Of a stretch of DNA of 60,522 nucleotides, positions 45,784 through 53,981 are shown one piece after another. A program made the position numbers and the translations under genes. The stretch is from Desulfobulbaceae bacterium (GTDB lineage Bacteria > Desulfobacterota > Desulfobulbia > Desulfobulbales > Desulfobulbaceae). Positions within the stretch are counted from its first letter, which is position 1. Each line of letters begins with the position of its first letter. The stretch covers positions 1 through 60,522 of the forward strand of contig JAABPV010000006.1 in assembly GCA_011391865.1 (NCBI GenBank), given 5' to 3'. A model generated the notes under the pieces. That model saw only the letters and a program-made list of their open reading frames with translations. It did not search any database and was not told the origin of the DNA.

Positions 45784-46481
45784 TGCGCCGCCCTTTCCAG
45801 ATACTGTTCAATAATCGCGACCTGATCCGCCGGGGTCAGATTCTTGATGAGCAGCTGCTCAGCCATTGCCGCCGCCTGCTCGGCCACCTCGTTCTGGAGC
45901 TGATGCTGGGCCGCCGCTGCCGCCGTGGCCACCGCCGCCTCAGCCTGCCGCCGGATGTCCCGCGCCGCCGTTTCAGCCTCGGCGAGAATGCGGTGCCGCT
46001 CTTCCTTGGCCAAGTCAGTCGCTCGCTGGACAGTCAGCTCGACTTCGACTTCCAAGCCTTCCAGTTTGGCGGCAAATTCCTTGTAGGAACGCTCGGCCTC
46101 ATCGCGCTTGGCTTGCAGCTCGCGCAGCTCTCCCTCAATGGCCTTGCGGCGGCTGCTCAGGCTTGCAATAATCGGCTTGCCGCCAAATTTCACCAGCAAA
46201 AAGACCAGCGCGGCAAAGTTGAGCGTCCGCCAGAGGAGGTCCTTCAATTTTTCAGCGGTGATCATCGGCGCAGCATGAGCACCGCCGTGACCTTCGCCAT
46301 GTGCAGCAGCTTCACCACTTCCATGAGCGTGTGCTGTCTCATGCCCAGCAGCGGCTTGATGCGTCGTCTGCTCCTGCACATGTCCTGCGCCGCCGCCATG
46401 CTCCTCAGCCAAAACCGCACCCGCCGCCCCGGCGCAGAACCAGGCCGCTGCCAGCAGCGGCAGAATTTTTTTCATTTTCAT
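45780..46481 (-). CDS. atpF: F-type ATP synthase b subunit with His-rich N-terminal extension
   Basis: Subunit b is half of the peripheral stalk. The 233-residue protein is longer than usual (about 160). It starts with a signal-peptide-like stretch (MKMKKILPLLAAAWFCAGAA) and a His/Gly/Ala/Glu-rich segment (about residues 26-72, over ten histidines). The normal membrane helix (LLWRTLNFAALVFLLVKFGG) and long charged coiled coil follow. Cleaved or not, the extra part would lie outside the cytoplasmic membrane. It overlaps the b' gene by 4 bases. Confidence 0.93.
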   Translation of the reverse strand: MKMKKILPLLAAAWFCAGAAGAVLAEEHGGGAGHVQEQTTHQAAAGHETAHAHGSGEAAAHGEGHGGAHAAPMITAEKLKDLLWRTLNFAALVFLLVKFGGKPIIASLSSRRKAIEGELRELQAKRDEAERSYKEFAAKLEGLEVEVELTVQRATDLAKEERHRILAEAETAARDIRRQAEAAVATAAAAAQHQLQNEVAEQAAAMAEQLLIKNLTPADQVAIIEQYLERAAQ

Positions 46482-46909
46482 GCCTGCACACTCCTTCCTA
46501 ATATCTTGGCCGCCATGTCTTGGGCCACGCTGTTGAGATTGCCCAGCAGCTCGCTGCGGGCGATATCAAAGCTGGCCCGGATTTCCGCAAGCTGCTGCTC
46601 TTTCTCGCTGCCCGCCTCAGCCCGGATCGCGGCCAGCCGCTCCGCTCCGGCCCGCTCGGCCTCGCCCCGCGCCGCCTCCAAGGTCTTCTTCGCCTTGAGA
46701 CCGGCCTCGTGCAGCTTCCGGTCCAGCTCGGCCTGCCGGGCGCGGGCGTGCTGCTCGAACTGCTCGGCCTCGCCGCTCAGGCTGCCCAAGGTGTCGTGCC
46801 GCTTGTCCATGACCGCGATGACCGGCTTGTAGAGAATCCGGTTCAGCACAGCCATTAAAACCAGCATGTTGATGATGTGAAAGAGGACGGTGATGTCAAC
46901 GGAAATCAT
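46478..46909 (-). CDS. atpF': F-type ATP synthase b' subunit
   Basis: The 143-residue protein has one N-terminal membrane helix (VDITVLFHIINMLVLMAVLN) with the conserved RILYKPVIAVMDKR exit and a long helical tail. It is the second form of the b stalk, as found in phototrophs and many Desulfobacterota. The start at 46909 is supported by an AGGAGC site. The upstream in-frame codons include the leader terminator and are not coding. It is the first gene of the operon; atpB and atpE (a, c) are absent, as expected when F0 a/c genes lie elsewhere. Confidence 0.93.
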   Translation of the reverse strand: MISVDITVLFHIINMLVLMAVLNRILYKPVIAVMDKRHDTLGSLSGEAEQFEQHARARQAELDRKLHEAGLKAKKTLEAARGEAERAGAERLAAIRAEAGSEKEQQLAEIRASFDIARSELLGNLNSVAQDMAAKILGRSVQA

Positions 46910-46932
46910 AGAACAGCTCCTGGTGCCTCGGT

Positions 46933-46971
46933 AAAAAAAAAGAACAGCCGGAACAGGCGGCTGCGTTGTTC
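46933..46971 (-). terminator. Intrinsic terminator in the atp leader (attenuator-like)
   Basis: Read on the minus strand, CAGCCG pairs with CGGCTG around a CCTGTTC loop, and GAAC/GTTC extends the stem with a one-base bulge; nine T residues follow (complement of the A run at 46933-46941). It lies between the predicted atp promoter (46991-47019) and the first start codon (46909). The plus strand also has a T tract, so it could act in both directions. Confidence 0.75.
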
Positions 46972-46990
46972 GTTTTTTCACGACTGAAAC

Positions 46991-47019
46991 TTACTACCGG
47001 AAATGCGGATAGAAGTCAA
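46991..47019 (-). promoter_or_regulatory. Putative promoter of the atp operon
   Basis: On the minus strand TTGACT (47019-47014) and TAGTAA (46996-46991) are spaced by 17 bases. The start point would fall near 46984, giving a leader of about 75 bases that contains a complete intrinsic terminator before the atpF' ribosome site. Confidence 0.65.
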
Positions 47020-47092
47020 ACCTTTTTTGCCAGCTTTCGCGCACAGAATTTCAATCAAAGCAACTGGGCTGGAGCAGCGGAAAAAAATTGGT

Positions 47093-47120
47093 TCGACTTT
47101 TGCATTCCCGCGACTATAAT
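47093..47120 (+). promoter_or_regulatory. Putative promoter of the YHS-transaldolase operon
   Basis: A perfect TATAAT at 47115-47120 is preceded at 16 bases by TCGACT (47093-47098), a weaker -35. The first gene starts 43 bases downstream behind AGGAGG. The promoter is divergent from the atp promoter, with about 75 bases between the two elements. Confidence 0.7.
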
Positions 47121-47162
47121 GGTCTATATGGATTGGCAACTCTGTTCATCAGGAGGCCCGGC

Positions 47163-47450
47163 ATGAATCCGCTGCGGCTTCTTCTGCTCGCCGCGCTGGC
47201 CTATGTCGTCTGGCGGCTGCTCCGCCGTCAGCTCCGCGACAGGATTCAGACGGAACTGCTCCAGCAGCAGCGGAACGAACAGGAACAGCAGGAAGCCACC
47301 GAAGACGTGCTGGTGGAAGATCCGGTCTGTGGCATCCTCATCCCGAAACAACAGGCGGTCCGGCTCCGGCAGGACGGCGGAACATATTATTTTTGCAGCG
47401 AATCCTGCTGCGACGCATTCACCGGCGGAAGGAAAGGACAAGACGAATGA
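47163..47450 (+). CDS. Small membrane-anchored YHS/TRASH-type metal-binding protein
   Basis: The 95-residue protein has one N-terminal membrane helix ([17 protein letters not shown]), a Gln/Glu-rich helical linker and a C-terminal YHS-like knuckle [10 protein letters not shown]...[12 protein letters not shown], whose cysteines probably bind a metal ion. Proteins with this layout are frequent in Desulfobacterota and their function is not established. The start at 47163 has a perfect AGGAGG site; the 3' end overlaps the transaldolase start by 4 bases (ATGA). Confidence 0.83.
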   Translation: MNPLRLLLLAALAYVVWRLLRRQLRDRIQTELLQQQRNEQEQQEATEDVLVEDPVCGILIPKQQAVRLRQDGGTYYFCSESCCDAFTGGRKGQDE

Positions 47451-48091
47451 AGTTTTTTATTGACACGGCTAACATCGAAGAAATAAAAAAAGGACTGGAG
47501 CTGGGCATGGTGGACGGCGTGACCACCAATCCTTCCCTGATCTCCAAGGAGCAGCGGCCTTTTAACGAGATACTGGCTGACATCTGCGCCTTGGTGGACG
47601 GCCCGATCAGTGCCGAGGTGATCAGCTTGGAGGCGGACGGCATGGTCTCTGAGGGCCGCGAGCTGGCCAAGCTACACAAAAACATCGTCATTAAAGTGCC
47701 GATGACAGCGGAAGGGTTGAAGGCGGTCAAGCGGCTGGCGGCTGAAGGCATCCGCACCAACGTCACCCTGATTTTTTCGTCCGCGCAGGCCCTACTGGCG
47801 GCCAAGGCGGGCGCGGCCTATGTCAGCCCCTTTGTTGGCCGCTTGGACGACATCGCCCAAGACGGCATGGCACTGATCAGCGAGATTATGACCATTTTCC
47901 GCAACTACGGCTACGAATCTGAAGTGATTGTCGCCTCGGTGCGCGGCCCGATGCACGTGATTCAGTCCGCGCTGATCGGTGCGGACATCGCCACCATTCC
48001 TTACAAAGTCATTGCCCAGCTGGCCCGTCATCCGCTGACGGACCTCGGTATGGAGCAGTTCCTCGCCGACTGGGAGAAGCGACGGAAATAA
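47447..48091 (+). CDS. Small transaldolase / fructose-6-phosphate aldolase-like
   Basis: The 214-residue protein belongs to the short transaldolase subfamily (TalC/FSA type): [27 protein letters not shown], the Schiff-base Lys83 in [12 protein letters not shown] and [13 protein letters not shown]. It moves dihydroxyacetone units in the pentose phosphate pathway or cleaves fructose 6-phosphate; sequence alone does not decide. It overlaps the YHS gene by 4 bases. Confidence 0.93.
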   Translation: MKFFIDTANIEEIKKGLELGMVDGVTTNPSLISKEQRPFNEILADICALVDGPISAEVISLEADGMVSEGRELAKLHKNIVIKVPMTAEGLKAVKRLAAEGIRTNVTLIFSSAQALLAAKAGAAYVSPFVGRLDDIAQDGMALISEIMTIFRNYGYESEVIVASVRGPMHVIQSALIGADIATIPYKVIAQLARHPLTDLGMEQFLADWEKRRK

Positions 48092-48116
48092 ACTGAAAAA
48101 AGACGAGGTGTCTACC

Positions 48117-48827
48117 ATGAAAACTTGCGTGTTGTGGTGCGTTGTCGCTGTGTCCGGCCTGCTCACCCATGCCGGGCGGGCGCAGGGGGAAATCTGCAAA
48201 TACACCGACGAGCGCGGGGTGGTGCATTACACCAACGTCTCTGGCGACAAGCGCTGCAAGCCGGTCGCCTTCGCCCAGTCTGATTCTGCGCAGCCTCGTC
48301 TGATGATCACCACTAGTGCGCCCGGCGTGCGCAGAATCGACCGCCGCGAGCTGCGCTTCGGCAATGTCTCGCATCGCAGCAGCTTTGACCTCCATATTCA
48401 GCATGCGGCCCGTGTGCACCAAGTTGATCCTCTGCTGATCAAGGCGGTGATCAAAACCGAATCGAACTTCAACCGCTGGGCTGTCTCGCCAAAAGGCGCG
48501 CAGGGCCTGATGCAGCTCATGCCCGGCACCGCCCGGCACCTCAAGGTTGACGATCCCTTCGACCCTTGGCAGAATATTTACGGCGGTGCTCGCTACTTGC
48601 GCGAGATGCTGAATAATTTCAACGGCGACCTACATCTCAGCCTCGCCGCCTACAACGCCGGGCCAACCAGAGTCATGCGCACCGGCGGGATTCCCCGCAT
48701 CCCAGAAACTATCAATTACGTGAACAAAGTGCTCCGGCATTATCAGAGCTACCAAGGCGGTGCGCTGTATGCCTATGCTCCGGCGAAGAACAGCATTCGG
48801 GTCCGGCAGCTGGTGACTGTCAACTAA
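48117..48827 (+). CDS. Periplasmic lytic transglycosylase with N-terminal DUF4124-like segment
   Basis: The 236-residue protein has a signal peptide ([20 protein letters not shown], then RAQ), a short DUF4124-like part ([20 protein letters not shown]) and a Slt-type lysozyme-like domain with catalytic Glu115 in [20 protein letters not shown], then MQLMPGTA and SLAAYNAGP. It cuts peptidoglycan glycan strands, often to let pili or secretion machines through the wall; the pilus operon starts 150 bases downstream. ATG 48117 is preferred over GTG 48108 because GAGG is 9 bases before it. Confidence 0.92.
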   Translation: MKTCVLWCVVAVSGLLTHAGRAQGEICKYTDERGVVHYTNVSGDKRCKPVAFAQSDSAQPRLMITTSAPGVRRIDRRELRFGNVSHRSSFDLHIQHAARVHQVDPLLIKAVIKTESNFNRWAVSPKGAQGLMQLMPGTARHLKVDDPFDPWQNIYGGARYLREMLNNFNGDLHLSLAAYNAGPTRVMRTGGIPRIPETINYVNKVLRHYQSYQGGALYAYAPAKNSIRVRQLVTVN

Positions 48828-48866
48828 GCATCTTTTTTTGACTGAAGCAAAAAATTGAAACCCCTC

Positions 48867-48896
48867 TTGATTTCTCTTCCTCTTATGCGCTATATA
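48867..48896 (+). promoter_or_regulatory. Putative promoter of the pilM operon
   Basis: TTGATT at 48867-48872 and TATATA at 48891-48896 are spaced by 18 bases, with the pilM start about 85 bases downstream behind GAAAGAACGGAAC. No sigma-54 GG-N10-GC element was seen. Confidence 0.55.
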
Positions 48897-48980
48897 GTAT
48901 GTATTCAGCTATTCCCGGCGCATGGCTGACAGCGGGCTGAATTCAGCACCTGCCCGAACAACATCCTGAAAGAACGGAAC

Positions 48981-50030
48981 ATGGCGAAAAAGGAAATCCC
49001 CCTAGTCGGCATCGACATCGGCTCTCATGCAGTGAAGGTCTGCGAGGTGAAGAGGGCAGGCAAGAACGGCTATGAGCTGCTGACGCTTGGCACCGCCGCC
49101 CTTTCTCCTGGGTCGGTGGACGACGGCGTGCTCCAAGATGCCGAGGATGTCGCGGCGGCGATTTCAGAACTGTTCAAGAATCTGAAAATTAAGAACAAAC
49201 GGGTCGGCCTGTCCATTTCCGGCTATTCAGTGATCGTCAAAAAAATCAATATTGAAATAGAGAATCAAGAAGAGCTGGCCGAACGGCTCCATCAGGAAGC
49301 GGAGCAGTATATTCCTTTTGACATCAAAGAGGTTTATCTTGATTTCCAAGTGACCAAGGCAGCGAAAGGCGAGCTTGAGCGCAGCGAGGTCATGCTGGTT
49401 GCGGCCAAGAAAGAGGTCGTGGACGCATATTTGGAAATGATTCAGGAGTTGAAGCTGCTGCCGGTGCTGGTCGATGTCGACGGTTTCGCCTTGGAGAACA
49501 TCTGGAACACCATTGCTGGCAGCGAGAAAAATGTCTGCTTGGTGGACATAGGGGCTTCCAAGATGAACATCAACATCATCGCAGGCGGCACTTCGGTCTT
49601 GGCCCGCGATGTGGTGACCGGTAGCGATAAAATTAGTCAAGACATCGCTGATTCCTTGGACATCGAATACGACGAGGCGGAAAAGATCAAGCTCGGACGG
49701 CAGGCGGCGAACGAGGAAGACCAAGAGACGGTGCATAATATTTTCAATAAAATATGCACAAAATGGGTTCTGGAGATTAAAAAGGCCATAGATCTCTACG
49801 GCAACAACAATCCCGGCAGGCCTTTGGTTTCTCTTGTCCTCAGCGGCGGCGGCTCCAAAGTGGTCGGTCTGCGTGATTATCTCGCCAAAGAGACTGGTTT
49901 GGAGGTGATCGCCTTCAATCCCTTTGAAGGCATGAAGATCCATAAAAAAATAGACATGGAATATCTCAAGGCCGCCGCGCCTGAAATGTCCATAGCGACC
50001 GGGCTAGCCATCCGTCCGGCGGAGTTCTGA
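48981..50030 (+). CDS. pilM: Type IV pilus assembly ATPase-fold protein PilM
   Basis: PilM is an actin-like cytosolic protein that binds the N-terminus of PilN and links the inner-membrane platform to the motor. The 349-residue protein shows PLVGIDIGSHAVKVCEVKRA, VGLSISGYSVIVKKINIE, EQYIPFDIKEVYLDFQV, CLVDIGASKMNINII and LVLSGGGSKVVGL, the family's nucleotide-fold motifs. It starts the pilMNOP string; pilN follows after 3 bases. Confidence 0.96.
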   Translation: MAKKEIPLVGIDIGSHAVKVCEVKRAGKNGYELLTLGTAALSPGSVDDGVLQDAEDVAAAISELFKNLKIKNKRVGLSISGYSVIVKKINIEIENQEELAERLHQEAEQYIPFDIKEVYLDFQVTKAAKGELERSEVMLVAAKKEVVDAYLEMIQELKLLPVLVDVDGFALENIWNTIAGSEKNVCLVDIGASKMNINIIAGGTSVLARDVVTGSDKISQDIADSLDIEYDEAEKIKLGRQAANEEDQETVHNIFNKICTKWVLEIKKAIDLYGNNNPGRPLVSLVLSGGGSKVVGLRDYLAKETGLEVIAFNPFEGMKIHKKIDMEYLKAAAPEMSIATGLAIRPAEF

Positions 50031-50033
50031 GCC

Positions 50034-50651
50034 ATGCTGCGGATAAACCTTCTGCCGGTTAAAAAAATCAAGCAGCGCGCTGCGGCCAAACAGCAGCTGA
50101 CGGTTTTCGGCTTTGTCTTTGCGGGCCTCTTTGCGGTGCTGATTCTGGCCGCTTTGATGCTGAGCAGACAAGTCAGCGGCTTGAATGGGGATATAGCCAA
50201 ACTGGAGAAAAAGGAGAAGGAGCTTGCGGAGATTTTAAAGCAGATAGAGGCACTGGAAAAAGAGCAAGATCTGATTAAAAAACAGACCGCTATCGTTGAG
50301 GAGTTGGAGAAAAAATCTGCGCTGACCGCCAATATCATGAATGAAGTAGCCAACATCACGCCAAATGCCAGAATGTGGCTGACAGATTTTGAGCAAAGCG
50401 GCGGCACGTTGAAGCTGACTGGCATGGCTTTGGACAATCAGACGGTGGCAGAGTATCTTCAAGCCCTGGGCCAATCTCAGTGCAAGTGCATATCAAATGT
50501 GACATTGACCAGCTCCGTCATGCAGGTTTATATGGGAAGAGACCTGAAAAAATTCACACTTTCCGCTTCTGTTGCCATGCCAACATCTGAACCGCCTGTA
50601 GAAACAGACGGGGGGAAAATTGGCGGCGATCCAGCAAAGCCTGCAAAATAG
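50034..50651 (+). CDS. pilN: Type IV pilus assembly protein PilN
   Basis: The 205-residue bitopic inner-membrane protein begins with the PilM-binding motif MLRINLLPVKKIKQ, then one membrane helix (LTVFGFVFAGLFAVLILAAL) and a periplasmic coiled coil with a ferredoxin-like end (ARMWLTDFEQSGGTLKLTGM). It follows pilM by 3 bases and pairs with PilO. Confidence 0.94.
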   Translation: MLRINLLPVKKIKQRAAAKQQLTVFGFVFAGLFAVLILAALMLSRQVSGLNGDIAKLEKKEKELAEILKQIEALEKEQDLIKKQTAIVEELEKKSALTANIMNEVANITPNARMWLTDFEQSGGTLKLTGMALDNQTVAEYLQALGQSQCKCISNVTLTSSVMQVYMGRDLKKFTLSASVAMPTSEPPVETDGGKIGGDPAKPAK

Positions 50652-50669
50652 AAAAAAGGCGGATAAATT

Positions 50670-51320
50670 ATGGCTTCTGATAAAAATAAAAATTTTGCTG
50701 CAAAAGTTGATGCGTTCATCAACGACAAATATATTCCTCTTAACAAAAATGTCAAACTTGCTATAGCAATAGGACTGCCAGTTTTGATCGTTGCTCTTTT
50801 TGTTTTTCTTTTTTACATGCCGAAGCAAGAAGAAATAGGTACATTGCAGACAAAAAAGATAGAGCTAACCGGTAAAGTTGATAAAGCGCAGAAGGCGGCT
50901 GACAATAAGGAGCAGCACGAAAAAGAGCTTGCGGAAGCGAAAAAAAAATTTGAGGAAACCGCTGTAATCCTGCCACAGGGACAGGAAATTCCTGTTTTGC
51001 TTCGCAATATAGCTGATCTTGGCAAAAGAGCTGGATTGGATTTTAATGAATTCAAACCAAGCGATGAAGTTCCTAAAGATTTTTACGCTGAAATTCCTAT
51101 CACTATCAGCATTAATGGTCCCTATCATAATGTAGGGTACTTTTTGGGAGAGGTCAGCGGGCTTGAACGTTTAGTCACGGTTGACAACATCAAAATAGGG
51201 TCAGCCAAAGAGGTGGAACAAGAAGTGCTGCTGAAGTCTTCTTGCAAACTGCTCACCTATCGTTTCACCGGTCAGGCGGCGGCTCCTCCAGCAGCGAAAG
51301 CTGGGCCTCAGAAAAAATAA
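50670..51320 (+). CDS. pilO: Type IV pilus assembly protein PilO
   Basis: The 216-residue protein has a short cytosolic part, one membrane helix (AIAIGLPVLIVALFVFLFYM), a coiled coil and a ferredoxin-like domain (PITISINGPYHNVGYFLGEV). It is notably AT-rich and Lys-rich compared with pilM, although still colinear with it. PilN-PilO dimers support the platform and contact PilP. Confidence 0.94.
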   Translation: MASDKNKNFAAKVDAFINDKYIPLNKNVKLAIAIGLPVLIVALFVFLFYMPKQEEIGTLQTKKIELTGKVDKAQKAADNKEQHEKELAEAKKKFEETAVILPQGQEIPVLLRNIADLGKRAGLDFNEFKPSDEVPKDFYAEIPITISINGPYHNVGYFLGEVSGLERLVTVDNIKIGSAKEVEQEVLLKSSCKLLTYRFTGQAAAPPAAKAGPQKK

Positions 51321-51337
51321 AAAACAGGTGCGGCGCA

Positions 51338-51835
51338 ATGCGGTTCAGCACAAAGGCATATTTTTCGTTGGCAGCGGTTCTTCTGGCCGCCGGAACGGCG
51401 GCAGCGGAAGAGCAGCTTCTTGACGATGCCGGAAAAGGACGCAGCAAATTCAAATTTGAATATCAGTTAGACAACCGGGCGGATCCTTTTTATCCTTTTA
51501 TTTCTAAAGAAAAAGCCGTTAAAGATCAGGAAGACAAAATTCTTGATACTGAGGAAGGTGAAGTGCTGACGGGCTTGCGTTTGCTGGAGCCAGGGCAGCT
51601 CAAGCTGGTGGCGGTGATGAACACACCGAGTGGTCCGATGGCCATGGCGGAAGATGTGACTGGCAAAGGGTATCTTCTCCGGGAAGGAATGCTCATCGGC
51701 AAGCGCGGCGAAATTATTCAAATAGCTGAAGGCCGAGTTGCCATTAAGGAAATTTCCAAAACGCAGTCGGGCAGGATACTGGAAAAAGATGTGGTCATGA
51801 CACTGAAAAGAGATGACGAGAAGAAGGGGCGGTAG
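51338..51835 (+). CDS. pilP: Pilus assembly lipoprotein-like PilP, first copy
   Basis: PilP bridges PilN/PilO to the secretin. The 165-residue product has a signal peptide (MRFSTKAYFSLAAVLLAAGT) without a lipobox and the PilP core: NRADPFYPFI, LRLLEPGQLKLVAVMNTPSG and VTGKGYLLREGMLIGKRGEI. The start at 51338 is placed by homology and a GGTGCG site; longer in-frame codons overlap pilO. Confidence 0.92.
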   Translation: MRFSTKAYFSLAAVLLAAGTAAAEEQLLDDAGKGRSKFKFEYQLDNRADPFYPFISKEKAVKDQEDKILDTEEGEVLTGLRLLEPGQLKLVAVMNTPSGPMAMAEDVTGKGYLLREGMLIGKRGEIIQIAEGRVAIKEISKTQSGRILEKDVVMTLKRDDEKKGR

Positions 51836-51863
51836 CTTCAGCTCTCACGACAAGAGGCAGGTC

Positions 51864-52295
51864 ATGTCTAAGAAATTTTTTTTTGTGTGGTCGTTGCTGT
51901 GTGCTCTGGCCGGGCATGTTTCGGCTGCTGAGTGTGCTGATCTGAAAGCATATCAATGGCAGGGCCGTCCAGATCCTTTTCAGTCTTTTCTCTCCATGCA
52001 GCCGCCTTTCGATCCTCCGGTTGAGCTGCCGAAGCGGCGTGGTGCCATTCCGCTGGAGCCGGGACAATTGAAGTTGACAGCGGTCATTTTTACAGAAACA
52101 GGCCAAGCGGCGGTTGCGGAAGATGTCGCCGGAAAAGGATATGTCCTGCGCGAGGGAACGCTTGTCGGCAAATATGGTGTTGTCAGAAAAATTGAAAACG
52201 GACAAATTGTGATTGACGAGAGTTTCACCACCAAATCCGGCAGAATTGTCGCGAAAGAAACAGTGATGCGCCTGAAACAAGAGGGAGAGAAATAA
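51864..52295 (+). CDS. Second PilP-like protein
   Basis: The 143-residue protein has a signal peptide (MSKKFFFVWSLLCALAGHVS) and repeats the PilP core: WQGRPDPFQSFLS, IPLEPGQLKLTAVIFTETGQ, VAGKGYVLREGTLVGKYGVV and KSGRIVAKETVMRLKQEGEK. It is clearly a tandem paralogue of the gene 28 bases upstream but is shorter and diverged. It may replace PilP at a different secretin state or form a heteromer. One base separates it from the next gene. Confidence 0.88.
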   Translation: MSKKFFFVWSLLCALAGHVSAAECADLKAYQWQGRPDPFQSFLSMQPPFDPPVELPKRRGAIPLEPGQLKLTAVIFTETGQAAVAEDVAGKGYVLREGTLVGKYGVVRKIENGQIVIDESFTTKSGRIVAKETVMRLKQEGEK

Positions 52296-52296
52296 A

Positions 52297-53964
52297 ATGC
52301 TGCATTATTTTGCTTTGCCAGAAGCGCAACAGAGCAGGAAAAACAGTGGAACACGCTTTCTCTCCGTCGCTGCCGCCAGCCTACTGCTGTCTGTTCTGCT
52401 GCTGACTGATGCTGCCGCGCAGGAAGCTCCGGCACCAGCCGTCCAGACGCAGCAGGCGGCGGGCGGTGCTGCTCCTCCAGCTGCCGTTGAGACAAACAGC
52501 ATTTCCAAAGTGAGCGCACAGCGGGCGGGAAAACGCTTGGAGATAGAAATTCACTGCGCAAAGATGCCGGAGTACACAGACCGCGAGCTGCCGGGAAGCG
52601 GCAGGCGGGGGATTGTGGTTGACATCGCCAATGCGGAAATTGCAAGCACGGCAGACCTGACCCTGCCGGAAGAATTTAAAATCACTCTCAGTACTTCAGC
52701 AAAGACAGACACGCAGCCGCCCCGGATGCGTTTTGAATTCAGCTTGGCTGAGCCGTATGTTTCTTACGCCGCCAGCTTGAACGGTCACAACATCGTCCTC
52801 ATCCTTGAAGATTTCTTCAAGGATGAGGCGTTGCCCCTCCCTGAGGCGGCTGCGTTCCCGGCTCCGACGAAAGAAAAGGCGAAGGAGGCAGAAAAAGAGA
52901 AGGCGAAGGGGCCTGATAAAGACGGAGAAAAGAAGAGCGCGTCAGGCGAGTCCATAGACGCGCATCTGCCGCAGGTGCAGGTGCCGCTGAAAAGCGGGTC
53001 GGCGGCCAAGGCGGAGAATCCTTTTGGCGGCATTGATGATGCGCCTTTGATCACTGTGGATTTTTACAAGGTGGATCTGCACAATGTCTTCCGTCTGCTG
53101 GGGGAAGTCAGCGGCATCAACATTGTTGTGGCCGAGGGTGTTTCCGGCACTCTCACTCTCGCTCTGAATGAAGTGCCTTGGGACTTCGCCTTGGACATCA
53201 TCCTCAATTTGAAAGATCTGGCTAAGGAGAAGCGGCACAACACCATAGTTATCTTCCCTAAGGACAAAGAATTCGTCTGGCCAAAACGGGCGGCGGAACT
53301 CATCATTGAAGATGAAACGGCTGGAAAGACTCAAGGAGGTATGATCACCATCAGGCCCGATGGAGATCAGCAGCAGCCGGAAGCGATTGAAGCGAAACAA
53401 ATTGTGGCGAAAGGTCTCAAGGCTGAAAAAGAAGGCGGTCTTGAAACAGCCGTCCAGCTCTATGAAAAAGCACTAAATATTTGGCCTGATAAGGTTGAGC
53501 GTCAGGAAAAAAGCAAGCTCGCCAATAAAATAGCATCTATATATCTCACCCGTTTGAATCAGAACGCCAAAGCTGTTTACTACGCCAAAAAAGCCCTCGC
53601 CGCTGACAAAAAGAACAGCAGCGCGGCATTGAACGCAGCGATTGGTCATGCCAACATGGAGGAGCATAGCCAAGCCCAGCGGTATTTTGATCAGAGCATC
53701 AGCATCGGCACTCCGAGCCGGGATGCGCTGTTTAATTATGCTGTGTTCAGCGAACGTCAGCGGCAATATGATGCCGCTTTGCGTCTGCTCGACAAATACA
53801 GCGAGCTGTACGGCGAGAACTTGGACTCAATGGTTTCCCGCGCCCGCATTTTTGACTTGCAGGGCCGAAAAGACGAGGCGGACAAGGTATACACGGCAAT
53901 TCTTCATGCCGGTTTCAGCGTTCCGTCGGATTTGAGAACCTTCATACTGAACAGAACCCGATAA
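52297..53964 (+). CDS. PilQ N-terminal-like protein with AMIN, STN and TPR parts, no secretin pore
   Basis: The 555-residue protein has an N-terminal signal or anchor (FLSVAAASLLLSVLLLTDAA), an AMIN-like beta region (about 70-170, ISKVSAQRAGKRLEIEIHCA), a charged linker (KEKAKEAEKEKAKGPDKDGE) and an STN domain (about 250-315, ITVDFYKVDLHNVFRLLGEV followed by SGINIVVAEGVSG). It ends in TPR repeats (about 365-540), where PilQ would have its secretin pore. The pore is encoded by the next gene, so PilQ appears split, with an MshN-like TPR part added. Confidence 0.85.
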   Translation: MLHYFALPEAQQSRKNSGTRFLSVAAASLLLSVLLLTDAAAQEAPAPAVQTQQAAGGAAPPAAVETNSISKVSAQRAGKRLEIEIHCAKMPEYTDRELPGSGRRGIVVDIANAEIASTADLTLPEEFKITLSTSAKTDTQPPRMRFEFSLAEPYVSYAASLNGHNIVLILEDFFKDEALPLPEAAAFPAPTKEKAKEAEKEKAKGPDKDGEKKSASGESIDAHLPQVQVPLKSGSAAKAENPFGGIDDAPLITVDFYKVDLHNVFRLLGEVSGINIVVAEGVSGTLTLALNEVPWDFALDIILNLKDLAKEKRHNTIVIFPKDKEFVWPKRAAELIIEDETAGKTQGGMITIRPDGDQQQPEAIEAKQIVAKGLKAEKEGGLETAVQLYEKALNIWPDKVERQEKSKLANKIASIYLTRLNQNAKAVYYAKKALAADKKNSSAALNAAIGHANMEEHSQAQRYFDQSISIGTPSRDALFNYAVFSERQRQYDAALRLLDKYSELYGENLDSMVSRARIFDLQGRKDEADKVYTAILHAGFSVPSDLRTFILNRTR

Positions 53965-53981
53965 CTTTTCAGGAAAAAACA

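Noticed and set aside
48828-48980. Sigma-54 promoter before pilM
   Set aside because: No GG-N10-GC element with proper spacing was found; a sigma-70-like pair fits better.
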